Shown here: positions 26,074 to 33,218 of the stretch, one piece after another | How the letters are laid out: each line of letters starts with the position of its first letter | Numbering within the stretch: the first letter of the stretch is position 1 | Assembly (NCBI RefSeq): GCF_014655595.1 | Contig: NZ_BNBL01000006.1 | Coordinates: forward strand, 125,906-189,905 | From: Streptomyces griseocarneus | GTDB lineage: Bacteria; Actinomycetota; Actinomycetes; Streptomycetales; Streptomycetaceae | DNA: 64,000 bases | Reading direction: 5' to 3' | Notes under the pieces: model-generated | Told to the model about the DNA's origin: nothing | The model's database searches: none | What the model saw: only the letters and a program-made list of their open reading frames with translations | Made by a program: the position numbers and the translations under genes

Positions 26074-26525
26074 GACGCATCGCCCTCTTCCCGGCTCGGC
26101 GCGCCGGCGGGGGCGCCGGGCATGTTCATCGGTGCGAGCAGGCCCAGCTGGGTGAAGAACTCGATGGTGTTGAGCTCGTCCCAGTGCTCGACCGCCATGC
26201 CGTCCTGTACGCGCCAGATGTCCAGCGACCGCATCTCCACCGGGCGACCGGTGGGCTCCTCGCCGAGCAGCGACCCGAGGTGGGTGGCACGGTAGGTGAA
26301 CCTGCCGACCACACGGTCTCCGTCGACCAGGACGTCCTCAAGGGTCACACGGGTGTCGGGGAAAGCGGCGAACCAGCGGCCCCAGAAGGCCCGGTTGGCC
26401 TCCCGGCCGTCCTCGACGTACGGGTTGTGGTTGACGTAGTCCTCGGCCACGAAGCCGTCCACGGCATCGGGGTCGTGGCCGTTCATCAATGCGGCGAACG
26501 CGTGCGCGACGGTCTGCTGAGACAT
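26070..26525 (-). CDS. SnoaL-like polyketide-cyclase/ester-cyclase fold protein
   Basis: A 151-aa NTF2-fold SnoaL-like protein: FAALMNGHDPDAVDGFVAED, YVNHNPYVEDGREANRAFWG, FPDTRVTLEDVLVDGDRVVG, RSLDIWRVQDGMAVEHWDEL. The family includes polyketide ester cyclases and many uncharacterised hydrolases. First gene of the operon, 23 bp from the palindromic operator, with AGGAT before the ATG. No polyketide synthase is near, so a small-molecule detoxification or modification role with the SDR is more likely. Confidence 0.88.
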   Translation of the reverse strand: MSQQTVAHAFAALMNGHDPDAVDGFVAEDYVNHNPYVEDGREANRAFWGRWFAAFPDTRVTLEDVLVDGDRVVGRFTYRATHLGSLLGEEPTGRPVEMRSLDIWRVQDGMAVEHWDELNTIEFFTQLGLLAPMNMPGAPAGAPSREEGDAS

Positions 26526-26548
26526 CGGATCCTCCGGTCGTCGATGTG

Positions 26549-26581
26549 GTTACACCGTACACGGTGTGTACGGTGTAACCA
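26549..26581. promoter_or_regulatory. perfect TetR-type operator palindrome
   Basis: The arms GGTTACACCGTACAC and GTGTACGGTGTAACC are perfect 15-bp inverted repeats around GGT, 23 bp upstream of the snoaL start. Size and placement fit an operator for the TetR repressor encoded in the same operon. Confidence 0.85.
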
Positions 26582-26889
26582 ATAGTCGATGCGATGCCGT
26601 CTTGAGCCCTCGATATGGCGGGGTCGTTGGTCGGGCTGGGGGCTGATCGGCGAGGAGGAAGCCTTGGGGCGGGACGCGAAGCGCGTGAAGCAGGCCCGGA
26701 GGGACAAGCGGAAGCGCGCGGCCGGCGACAGCGCCGGGGTGCCGCCGTTCCCGGAAGCGGAGATCGAGTGAATCCGGCATGTCTGGAACCGGGCGACCGC
26801 GGCCGTAGCCCGGCAGTGGCGACGCCGGCGGCCCTGTCGCCGGGCACACCAGAAGCGGTGCCGGATCCAGCCGGGCAGCGCACCCGCGT

Positions 26890-27010
26890 CCGCGGGCGGC
26901 GGGCGACCGCTGTGGCCGCGCCATTGCTTGAGGCGGTTGATGCAGCGTTCGACGGTGTTGCGCTGCTTGTAGGCATCGCGGTCGAAGGCGGATGGGTCCA
27001 CGGCCCCGGA
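26890..27010 (-). pseudogene. IS5-type transposase remnant
   Basis: The minus strand encodes AFDRDAYKQRNTVERCINRL then KQWRG, the well-conserved C-terminal segment of IS5-family DDE transposases (YKQRNTVERC...LKQWR). Homology stops on both sides and no intact ORF or N-terminal DDE motif remains. Boundaries are approximate. It is a decayed insertion beside a MITE-like palindrome. Confidence 0.75.
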
Positions 27011-27043
27011 TCGTCGATGTGACGGGAGGGGGTCGGGGGCGCA

Positions 27044-27149
27044 GGAGGGTGTTCCGGAATGCTGCCGGATATTTGTGGGCCCAATGTGAGGGCGATCAAT
27101 GCGCGAGACGGTGCCGGGCCCGTAAATATCCGATTCCGGAACACCCTCC
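27044..27149. repeat. 106-bp MITE-like imperfect inverted repeat
   Basis: The outer 17 bp at 27044-27060 (GGAGGGTGTTCCGGAAT) are exactly complementary to 27133-27149. Inner blocks CGGATATTT/AAATATCCG and GGGCCC/GGGCCC also pair. A further GGGGGC/GCCCCC pair flanks it with a 3-nt mismatch. No ORF inside. It looks like a miniature inverted-repeat element or a large terminator between the IS remnant and the flavin reductase gene. Confidence 0.7.
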
Positions 27150-27199
27150 GGAGCCCCCGGCCCCCGCACCAGACGCAACGACGTCAGCCCACGGGCCGG

Positions 27200-27760
27200 T
27201 CACCCCAACTGCCGGTACCGTCCCCGGAAGTACGTCAGCGGCCCACTCTCCGTGCTCGGCGTGTCCGCCCGCAGCACCCGGCCGATGACCAGCGTGTGAT
27301 CCCCGGCCGCCACCCGCTGCTCGGTCCGGCACTCCAGCACCGCCAGCGCGCCCCGCACGAGCGGCGCGTCCGTCTCCTTGCCGCGCTCGTAGGGGATGTC
27401 CTCGAAGAGGAGCCGGTCGCTGATGCGGCCCTTCATGGCGAAGCGGCCCGCGATGTGGCGCTGGCTCTCGGTGAGCACGGAGACGCCCCAGAGCGGCTGG
27501 CGCTCGAGGAGGTCGTCCATGCGGGAGCCGTTGCGGACGCTCACCATCACCAGGGGCGGGTCCAGCGAGACGGACAGGAACGCGGTGGCCGTCATGCCGA
27601 CGTCCTCGCCGCGCGGACCGTCCTCGGGGTCGTGCGCCGTCACCAGCACGACGCCCGCGGCAAGGCGGGCGAGGGCGGCACGGAATTCGTCGGCGGTCAC
27701 CCCTTCAGGATGAGCTATGCCGGTCTCTGTGGGCGAAGTCGTCTGCAACACGTTCAGCAC
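27200..27760 (-). CDS. flavin reductase domain protein
   Basis: A 186-aa flavin reductase (DIM6/NTAB, HpaC-like) that passes NAD(P)H electrons to free FMN or FAD for two-component monooxygenases. Visible: EFRAALARLAAGVVLVTAHD, GMTATAFLSVSLDPPLVMVS (flavin-binding core), NGSRMDDLLERQPLWGVSVL, and AVLECRTEQRVAAGDHTLVI with the GDH motif. No monooxygenase partner adjoins, so it may serve one elsewhere. Confidence 0.9.
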   Translation of the reverse strand: MLNVLQTTSPTETGIAHPEGVTADEFRAALARLAAGVVLVTAHDPEDGPRGEDVGMTATAFLSVSLDPPLVMVSVRNGSRMDDLLERQPLWGVSVLTESQRHIAGRFAMKGRISDRLLFEDIPYERGKETDAPLVRGALAVLECRTEQRVAAGDHTLVIGRVLRADTPSTESGPLTYFRGRYRQLG

Positions 27761-27909
27761 GCTAGCCGCACCAGGGCGCGGGCCGCATCGGGCTGGGGGA
27801 CCAGACGGGTCCTAGGTCGCAGGGCACGGTACGGCGGTGACCCGGGGGAGCGGCCGTTACCTGCGGAAATGATCGGCAAGCCGGAGCGGGCGCCCGCGAG
27901 GGCGCCGGG

Positions 27910-27992
27910 AAGCGGCACGGAAGCGGCACGGATCGACGCGGATGCGGTGCGGATATGGCGCGGATGCGATGCGGATACGGCGCGGATACGGT
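27910..27992. repeat. 11-bp tandem repeat upstream of cdgB
   Basis: Five contiguous 11-bp units of GCGGATGCGGT type fill 27938-27992. They are preceded by two units of AAGCGGCACGG (27910-27931). Noncoding, about 290-370 bp before the cdgB start. The exact 11-bp period places each unit on the same DNA face. Confidence 0.8.
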
Positions 27993-28146
27993 GTGCCAGC
28001 GGCCTGAAAGCGTCGGCAAAGCGCTTTCGAAGTGCTGCGAATGGATCAGGAAATTGCCACGGAAGTGACATCCGTGGGCTGCCGAATTTGCGTTCAGGAA
28101 GCATAGAGCTGCAGTCGAACGCCAGTAGCGGGACATCATCACATCA

Positions 28147-28162
28147 TGTGACATGAGTCACA
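28147..28162. promoter_or_regulatory. Crp-like operator upstream of cdgB
   Basis: TGTGACATGAGTCACA has perfect TGTGAC/GTCACA arms. It fits the Streptomyces Crp consensus GTG-N6-GNCAC exactly. It lies 120 bp before the cdgB start and 16 bp from a BldD-like box. Binding inferred. Confidence 0.55.
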
Positions 28163-28177
28163 GAGGGCGGTAATTGT

Positions 28178-28190
28178 TGACCCTGTGTAC
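28178..28190. promoter_or_regulatory. BldD-like box upstream of cdgB
   Basis: TGACCCTGTGTAC matches 12 of 13 positions of the BldD consensus TNACNCWGNGTNA. cdgB is a described BldD target in S. coelicolor, which supports the call. The site lies 92 bp before the start codon. Confidence 0.65.
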
Positions 28191-28281
28191 CGAGTGGTCA
28201 GCTCGCTGTGATTCAGTGGCCCGGTAAACGGACGAACAAGAAGCCTGGAGTTGCTGTCGAGGTCTCGGGGGAGAGCGAGCT

Positions 28282-30051
28282 ATGGAGACCGAGTCGGAGC
28301 CGTACGTCCGCCTGGCGACCTTGCGACAGGTGCACCGGGCGATCGCGGAGCTGAACACCGCGCGCAGCCTCGCGGACACCCTGCAGACCGTCGCCGACGG
28401 CATCGTCACCGGGCTCGGCTACGAGCTCTCGGCCGTGAATCTCGTGCGCCCGGACGGCGATCTCGTCGTGGCCGCGGTGGCGGGAAGCGCCAGCGCCGAG
28501 GCCCTGATGGCGGGCCGGGTGGGCTCCCGCGTCTCCTGGGAGCGGCGCCTGGCGATGGGCGAGCACTGGGGCGATCTGCGGTTCATTCCGTACACCGAGG
28601 GCTGGGTCCTCGACGACGACGACGTGCCTCAGTGGCACACCGGCGGCACCGCCCCGCGCTTCGCCCACGAGTGGCACCCGATGGACCGCCTGTTCGCCCC
28701 GATGTACACGACCGGGCCGTCCGGCGGCGAGCTGCTCGGTGTGATCTCCGTCGACAAACCGACCAGCGGCCGCAGACCCGGCGCCTGGGGCCGCGAGGCC
28801 CTCCAGATGTACGCATCGCAGGCCGCGATTGCGATCAGCAACGCTCGCCTGCGCGCAAACATGCAGCGCGCCCTGGTCCGGCTGGAGCGCGAGCAGCAGG
28901 CGCTGCGCGCAAGTGAGGAAAGCTTCCGCCAGGCCTTCGAGTACGCGCCCAGCGGCATGGCCATCGCCGAACTCGGCGGTGATCAGCACGGCCGGCTGCA
29001 CCGCACCAACGACGCCCTGTGCCGGCTGCTCGGCCGCTCGGCGTCCCAGATGCGCCGCTACGCCTTCTCCGACCTCGTCCACCCCGAGGACGTCGGCACC
29101 CTCCTGCGCACCTCGGCCGAGGGCGGCCGCGCCGAGCTGCGCCTGGCCCGACGCGACGGCACGTTCGTCTGGGTCTCGCTGCGCAACTCCGTCGTCGCCG
29201 ACGCCGCCGACGGGCCGCGCTTCCTGCTGACCCACGTCGAGGACATCGAGGAGCGCAAGCGGCACGAGCTGCAGCTCGCCCACCGCGCCAGCCACGACTC
29301 CCTGACCGGCCTGCCCAACAGTGCCGAGCTGCGCTCGCGCCTCAGCAGCCGGCTGTGCGCCCGCCCGCCCGGCAGCGAGGCGCACGCCAGTGCGGCCGTC
29401 GGTCCGTACGGCCACCTGGACGCCTTCGCCGAGGTCGAGAGCACCGCGAGCGTCGCGGCGTACGCCGGGCACGCCCACGGCCGCGTCGGCGAGCCGGTCC
29501 TGCATGGGCACGGCTTCGGCTCCGACGCCGGGCCGGACTACGTCCCGGACGACTTCGGCGGCCTGTCCGGCGGCCTGTCCGGCGCGATGACGGCGGGGGC
29601 GTACGACCACCACGAGCACACCATCGCCCCCGACGAGGGGGGCGACGACGGCACCAAGGGGCTGGCCGTGCTCTTCTGCGACCTCGACGGCTTCAAGTCG
29701 ATCAACGACCGGTTCGGGCACCACACCGGGGACGCCGTCCTGATCGAGGTGGCCCAGCGGCTGAGCAACGGCGTCCGCGACGGCGACACGGTGGCCCGCC
29801 TCGGCGGCGACGAGTTCGTCGTGCTGGCCGACGGCCTGGGCCAGGCCGACGCCGAGGACCTCGCGGCCCGGCTGCGCAACGCGATCATCCCGCCCATAAG
29901 GGTCGACGGGCGGGCGGTCCGGGTGGGGGCGAGTTTCGGAATCGGCTGGGCGGGCTGCGGAATGTCCGCCGACGAGGTGCTGCACTCCGCCGACCAGCGG
30001 ATGTACATCGAGAAACGGTCGCGCGCGAAGGCGGGCAGACGCGCCGGGTGA
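28282..30051 (+). CDS. cdgB: GAF-PAS-GGDEF diguanylate cyclase
   Basis: A 589-aa c-di-GMP synthase. Order: GAF domain (about residues 25-190; LADTLQTVADGIVTGLGYEL), a short coiled coil (ALVRLEREQQALRASEESF), PAS/PAC (about 210-335), then GGDEF (about 360-585). The active-site motif is RLGGDEFVVLADG, with an inhibitory I-site RDGD exactly five residues upstream, so product feedback is expected. An unusually long Gly/Ala/His-rich insertion (about residues 370-455) splits the start of the GGDEF domain (SHDSLTGLPN) from its core (VLFCDLDGFKSIND). In Streptomyces CdgB influences development via c-di-GMP and BldD. ATG at 28282; good GGGGGAG site upstream. Confidence 0.93.
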   Translation: METESEPYVRLATLRQVHRAIAELNTARSLADTLQTVADGIVTGLGYELSAVNLVRPDGDLVVAAVAGSASAEALMAGRVGSRVSWERRLAMGEHWGDLRFIPYTEGWVLDDDDVPQWHTGGTAPRFAHEWHPMDRLFAPMYTTGPSGGELLGVISVDKPTSGRRPGAWGREALQMYASQAAIAISNARLRANMQRALVRLEREQQALRASEESFRQAFEYAPSGMAIAELGGDQHGRLHRTNDALCRLLGRSASQMRRYAFSDLVHPEDVGTLLRTSAEGGRAELRLARRDGTFVWVSLRNSVVADAADGPRFLLTHVEDIEERKRHELQLAHRASHDSLTGLPNSAELRSRLSSRLCARPPGSEAHASAAVGPYGHLDAFAEVESTASVAAYAGHAHGRVGEPVLHGHGFGSDAGPDYVPDDFGGLSGGLSGAMTAGAYDHHEHTIAPDEGGDDGTKGLAVLFCDLDGFKSINDRFGHHTGDAVLIEVAQRLSNGVRDGDTVARLGGDEFVVLADGLGQADAEDLAARLRNAIIPPIRVDGRAVRVGASFGIGWAGCGMSADEVLHSADQRMYIEKRSRAKAGRRAG

Positions 30052-30230
30052 GTGATGGTTTGCACCTCTTCGTGAGGTCTGGACCACGGCGTGATCCCGT
30101 CGGCTCGGGGTAGGCTGCGCCGATGCGGCACCGCCGCCGACCGTGGTCGCCGCCCCGGCCTCGAAAACCACGGTTTCGGCGCACAGGAGCGTGGGCGCCG
30201 ATGGGCACACCATGTGGGGAGTGACAGGGG

Positions 30231-31205
30231 ATGACGGCCGGTAACAACGGCACCGGGACGCCGGAGAACGACGACCCGTTCGGCTACCTGTACCGCTCGG
30301 AAGGCGGCGACGGGGCCACCGAGGGTGGCCAGCAGCAGGCCGCCGCCCGCCAGCCGGGTGTCCCGCGCACGTCGTACAACCAGGTACGCCCGGTGGGCTC
30401 CCGCCAGTACGGTCAGCAGCCCGCCGCGCAGCGCGCCCAGCAGTCGCACCCCCACTACTCCGCCCCCGAGACCCTCCCGGGCGGCGCACCCGCCGCCCCC
30501 GGGACCCCCGCCCCGGGCGCCGGCGCGGGCCGCGGCGCCCACGGCGGCGGCACGGGCGACCGGCCCAAGCGGCGCGGCCTGCTCATAGCGGCGATAGCCG
30601 TCGTCGTGGTCGTCGCCGGCGGCATCGGCGTGGCGGTCATGACCAACAGCTCGGACGACAAGGGCACCCAGAGCGCCGGGGGCGACAGCGGCAAGGTCGT
30701 CACGGAGGACTCGGGCAAGCCCGACGACACCGAGAAGAAGAAGGAGAAGGAGAAGAAGGGCGACCAGCCCAAGAATCCTTCCGCCAACGGCATGAAGAAG
30801 CGCGACGCGGCCAGCCTGCGGCTGAGCGGTGGCGCCACCACGGAGAAGATCGTGAAGGGTGCGGAGGCCGATGACGGCCTCTACATCACCGGCATGAACC
30901 AGGTGGGTGCCGCGGTCGAGTGGACCGTCGACGTCGACGCGACCGGCCAGTACCGGCTGAACGTGCGGTACGGCGTGCCCGGCAAGGACGCCAACCTCAC
31001 CATCGGCGCCAATGGCAAGGGCGACACCCGTGCCATACGGATGGAGAACTTCGGCGGTACGAAGGAGGGCGACTGGGAGGCCGGGTGGAAGAACACCTGG
31101 GCCAACGTCAACCTCAACAAGGGCACCAACACCATCAAGCTCTCCTGCGAGCCGGGCAACAAGTGCGAGGTTCACCTCGACCAGGTGTGGATCAGCAAGG
31201 GCTGA
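30231..31205 (+). CDS. membrane-anchored CBM35-like carbohydrate-binding protein
   Basis: A 324-aa protein. The N-terminal about 110 residues are disordered (Gln/Pro/Ala/Gly) and cytoplasmic. One TM helix follows (RRGLLIAAIAVVVVVAGGIGVAVM, about 115-138), then a Lys/Glu linker (DTEKKKEKEKKGDQP), then a beta-sandwich from about residue 195 with CBM35-type sequence (AVEWTVDVDATGQYRLNVRYG; WKNTWANVNLNKGTNTIKLS; VHLDQVWISKG). It should display the domain outside the membrane to bind polysaccharide or cell wall. Its 3' end overlaps the convergent aldolase gene by 14 bp. Confidence 0.82.
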   Translation: MTAGNNGTGTPENDDPFGYLYRSEGGDGATEGGQQQAAARQPGVPRTSYNQVRPVGSRQYGQQPAAQRAQQSHPHYSAPETLPGGAPAAPGTPAPGAGAGRGAHGGGTGDRPKRRGLLIAAIAVVVVVAGGIGVAVMTNSSDDKGTQSAGGDSGKVVTEDSGKPDDTEKKKEKEKKGDQPKNPSANGMKKRDAASLRLSGGATTEKIVKGAEADDGLYITGMNQVGAAVEWTVDVDATGQYRLNVRYGVPGKDANLTIGANGKGDTRAIRMENFGGTKEGDWEAGWKNTWANVNLNKGTNTIKLSCEPGNKCEVHLDQVWISKG

Positions 31206-32034
31206 CCACCCGCAGAAACCTCGCCACCACCTCCGCCATCGCCTCCCGCGCAGGGACCAGGTACCTGCGCGGGTCGACCGTGGCGGGGTGGGCGGCCAGG
31301 TAGGCCCGTACCGCCGTCGTGTACGCGGTGTTCAGGGCCGTGCCGACGTTGATCTTCGTCATGCCGGCCGTCACCGCGCGGCGGAGCTCGGCGTCCGGGA
31401 CGCCTGAGGAGCCGTGGAGGACGAGGGGTACGCCGGCCGCCGTGCGGAGGGCGGTGATCAGGGTGTGGTCGAGGGTGGCCGTGCGCTCGGTCATCGCGTG
31501 GGTGCTGCCGACCGCCACGGCCAGGGCGTCCACGCCGGTGTCGGCGACGTAGGCCGCCGCCTCGGCGGGGTCGGTGCGGACGCCCGGGGTGTGGGCGTCG
31601 CCCGTCTTGCCGCCGATGCGGCCCAGTTCCGCCTCGACCCAGATGCCGCGTTCGTGGCCCCAACGGACCGCGGCCGCCGTCGCCTTGACGTTGTCTCCGT
31701 AGGGGAGCTTCGACGCGTCGAACATCACCGAGGTGAAGTCGTGCGCTGATGCGGCGTGCAGCAGGCCGGGGCTCTCGACGTGGTCGAGGTGGAGGGCGAG
31801 GCGGGCGCTCGAGGCGCGGGCCACGGCGGCCGTGGCGGCGGCGAGGGGGGCGAGGTCGCCGCCGTGGAAGCGGACGGCGTTCTCTGAGATCTGCAGGACG
31901 GCCGGGGTGCCCGCGGCTTCCGCGCCCGCGGCGATTGCCTCGGCGTGTTCGAGGGTGATGACGTTGAAGGCGGCTACGGCTTCGCCGGCGGCCCGGGCGG
32001 CGGTCATGAGGTCTGCGGTGCGGGTGAGTGGCAT
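31192..32034 (-). CDS. class II fructose/tagatose-bisphosphate aldolase
   Basis: A 280-aa zinc aldolase of the FbaA/KbaY/GatY family, cleaving a ketose-1,6-bisphosphate to DHAP and glyceraldehyde-3-phosphate. Motifs: AVAAFNVITLEHAEAIAAGA, LALHLDHVES (catalytic HLDH), SVMFDASKLPYGDN, AELGRIGG, VGSTHAMTER, VPLVLHGSSG and KINVGTALN. The short length and HLDH/GSS pattern resemble tagatose-bisphosphate aldolases more than the housekeeping Fba. ATG at 32034. Followed upstream by a PfkB kinase, it forms the lower half of an amino-sugar or tagatose-type route. Confidence 0.88.
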   Translation of the reverse strand: MPLTRTADLMTAARAAGEAVAAFNVITLEHAEAIAAGAEAAGTPAVLQISENAVRFHGGDLAPLAAATAAVARASSARLALHLDHVESPGLLHAASAHDFTSVMFDASKLPYGDNVKATAAAVRWGHERGIWVEAELGRIGGKTGDAHTPGVRTDPAEAAAYVADTGVDALAVAVGSTHAMTERTATLDHTLITALRTAAGVPLVLHGSSGVPDAELRRAVTAGMTKINVGTALNTAYTTAVRAYLAAHPATVDPRRYLVPAREAMAEVVARFLRVVSPC

Positions 32035-32036
32035 GA

Positions 32037-32087
32037 GGGTTCTTTCCCCCACCCCGCCCCTTCTCGTAACCGGGGGCAGGCCCCCGG
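32037..32087. repeat. dispersed 51-bp intergenic repeat, copy 1
   Basis: The sequence beginning GGGTTCTTTCCCC and ending GGGGGCAGGCCCCCGG recurs, 51 bp long with only a few changes, at 50865-50915. The 3' part CCGGGGGC-A-GGCCCCCGG-type can form a hairpin. Located just upstream of the aldolase gene. A streptomycete dispersed repeat; function unknown. Confidence 0.8.
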
Positions 32088-32124
32088 ACCTCGGGGTGGT
32101 GCGGGTTCGTGGTCCCGGCTGACC

Positions 32125-32168
32125 GGTTGTGCCCACCCGTTCCGCCCTGCGGAACGATTGCCCACAAC
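32125..32168. repeat. REP-like palindromic repeat, copy 1
   Basis: A 44-bp element with outer arms GGTTGTG/CACAAC and inner arms CGTTCCGC/GCGGAACG. It is nearly identical to 43430-43475. Lies in the 147-bp gap between the PfkB kinase and aldolase genes. This palindrome is dispersed in Streptomyces genomes (recalled). Confidence 0.85.
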
Positions 32169-32181
32169 TGGGCCGGCTCCC

Positions 32182-33099
32182 TTACAGCTGATCCACCCTC
32201 ACCTGCCCCAGCAGCTTCTCGTACACCGCCGCGTCGTACTCGCCCGCCGCCGGAGCCGCCACCGTCGCCGCCGACAAGGCAACTGCCCGGGCGAGGCGTT
32301 CGGGCCAGGCAAGGCCTTCGACCCAGCCCGACAGCAGGCCCGCCACCGCCGAGTCGCCCGCCCCCGTCGGGTTGCCCGGCAAGGGCTTCGGCGGGGTGGC
32401 GTGCCAGGCGCCGTCGGGGGTGAGGGCCAGCATGCCGTCGGGGCCCAGGGAGGCGGCCACCGCGTGGGCGCCCCGGCGGCGGGCCGCGACGGCGGCGCGC
32501 AGGGGGTCGGTGGCGCCGGTCAGGGCGGCGAGTTCGGCGGCGTTGGGCTTGACGACGTCCGGGCGGGCGGCGATGCCGCGGCGCAGCGGCTCGCCGCTGG
32601 TGTCCAGCAGCACCGGCACGCGCCGGGCGCGGGCGGCGCGTACGAGGTGGGCGTACGCCCCCACCGGCACGCCCGGCGGCAGGCTGCCGCACAGGGCCAC
32701 GGCCCGGGCGTCGCGCAGGAGATGGGCGTAGCGGTCGTCGAAGGCGGCCCACTCGGCGGGGGTGACGTCGGGGCCGATCTCGTTGAGCTGGGTGGCGTCG
32801 CCGGCCGGCTCGTCGTCGACGACGGCGACCGTGCGGCGGGTGGGGCCGGTGATGCGGACGAACTCGTCGGTGACGGAGGTTTCCGCCAGCAGTGCGCGGA
32901 CGGTGTCTCCGGTCGCGCCGCCGGCGAAGCCGGTGGCCACGGTCTCGTGGCCCAGTGAGGCCAGGACGCGCGCGACGTTCAGGCCCTTGCCGCCGGGGCG
33001 TTCGACGGCCGGTGGGACGCGGTGCTCGGCGTGCGGGCGCAGGCGCGGAAGACGGTAGGTCAGATCGAGCGCGGCGTTGAGCGTGACCGTGAGGATCAT
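32182..33099 (-). CDS. PfkB-family 1-phosphofructokinase-type hexose kinase
   Basis: A 305-aa ribokinase-fold kinase (1-phosphofructokinase or tagatose-6-phosphate kinase type). N-terminal TLNAALDLTYRL, substrate/PfkB signature 1 GGKGLNVARVLASLGHETVA, and signature 2 with the catalytic Asp in GNPTGAGDSAVAGLLSGW (about residues 240-258). ATG at 33099 with GAGAGG five bases upstream, preferred over an in-frame ATG 11 codons earlier. With the adjoining aldolase, a tagatose- or fructose-phosphate is the logical substrate. Confidence 0.88.
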   Translation of the reverse strand: MILTVTLNAALDLTYRLPRLRPHAEHRVPPAVERPGGKGLNVARVLASLGHETVATGFAGGATGDTVRALLAETSVTDEFVRITGPTRRTVAVVDDEPAGDATQLNEIGPDVTPAEWAAFDDRYAHLLRDARAVALCGSLPPGVPVGAYAHLVRAARARRVPVLLDTSGEPLRRGIAARPDVVKPNAAELAALTGATDPLRAAVAARRRGAHAVAASLGPDGMLALTPDGAWHATPPKPLPGNPTGAGDSAVAGLLSGWVEGLAWPERLARAVALSAATVAAPAAGEYDAAVYEKLLGQVRVDQL

Positions 33100-33218
33100 C
33101 GGCGCCTCTCTTCTCGACCGGGGTGACGACATGACGAACCGCGCCAGCGATCATGCCAAAACAGCGGCGGCAGGCCCAGACCTCCGGACCCGCCGCCGTA
33201 CCCCAAATCGAGGGACAA

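Noticed and set aside
26589..26771. 60-aa plus-strand ORF rich in Arg and Lys
   Set aside because: Lies in the decayed insertion region, no ribosome site and no recognisable family; more likely a remnant or shadow.
27938..27992. CRISPR array
   Set aside because: Contiguous 11-bp units without spacers and no cas genes in the window.
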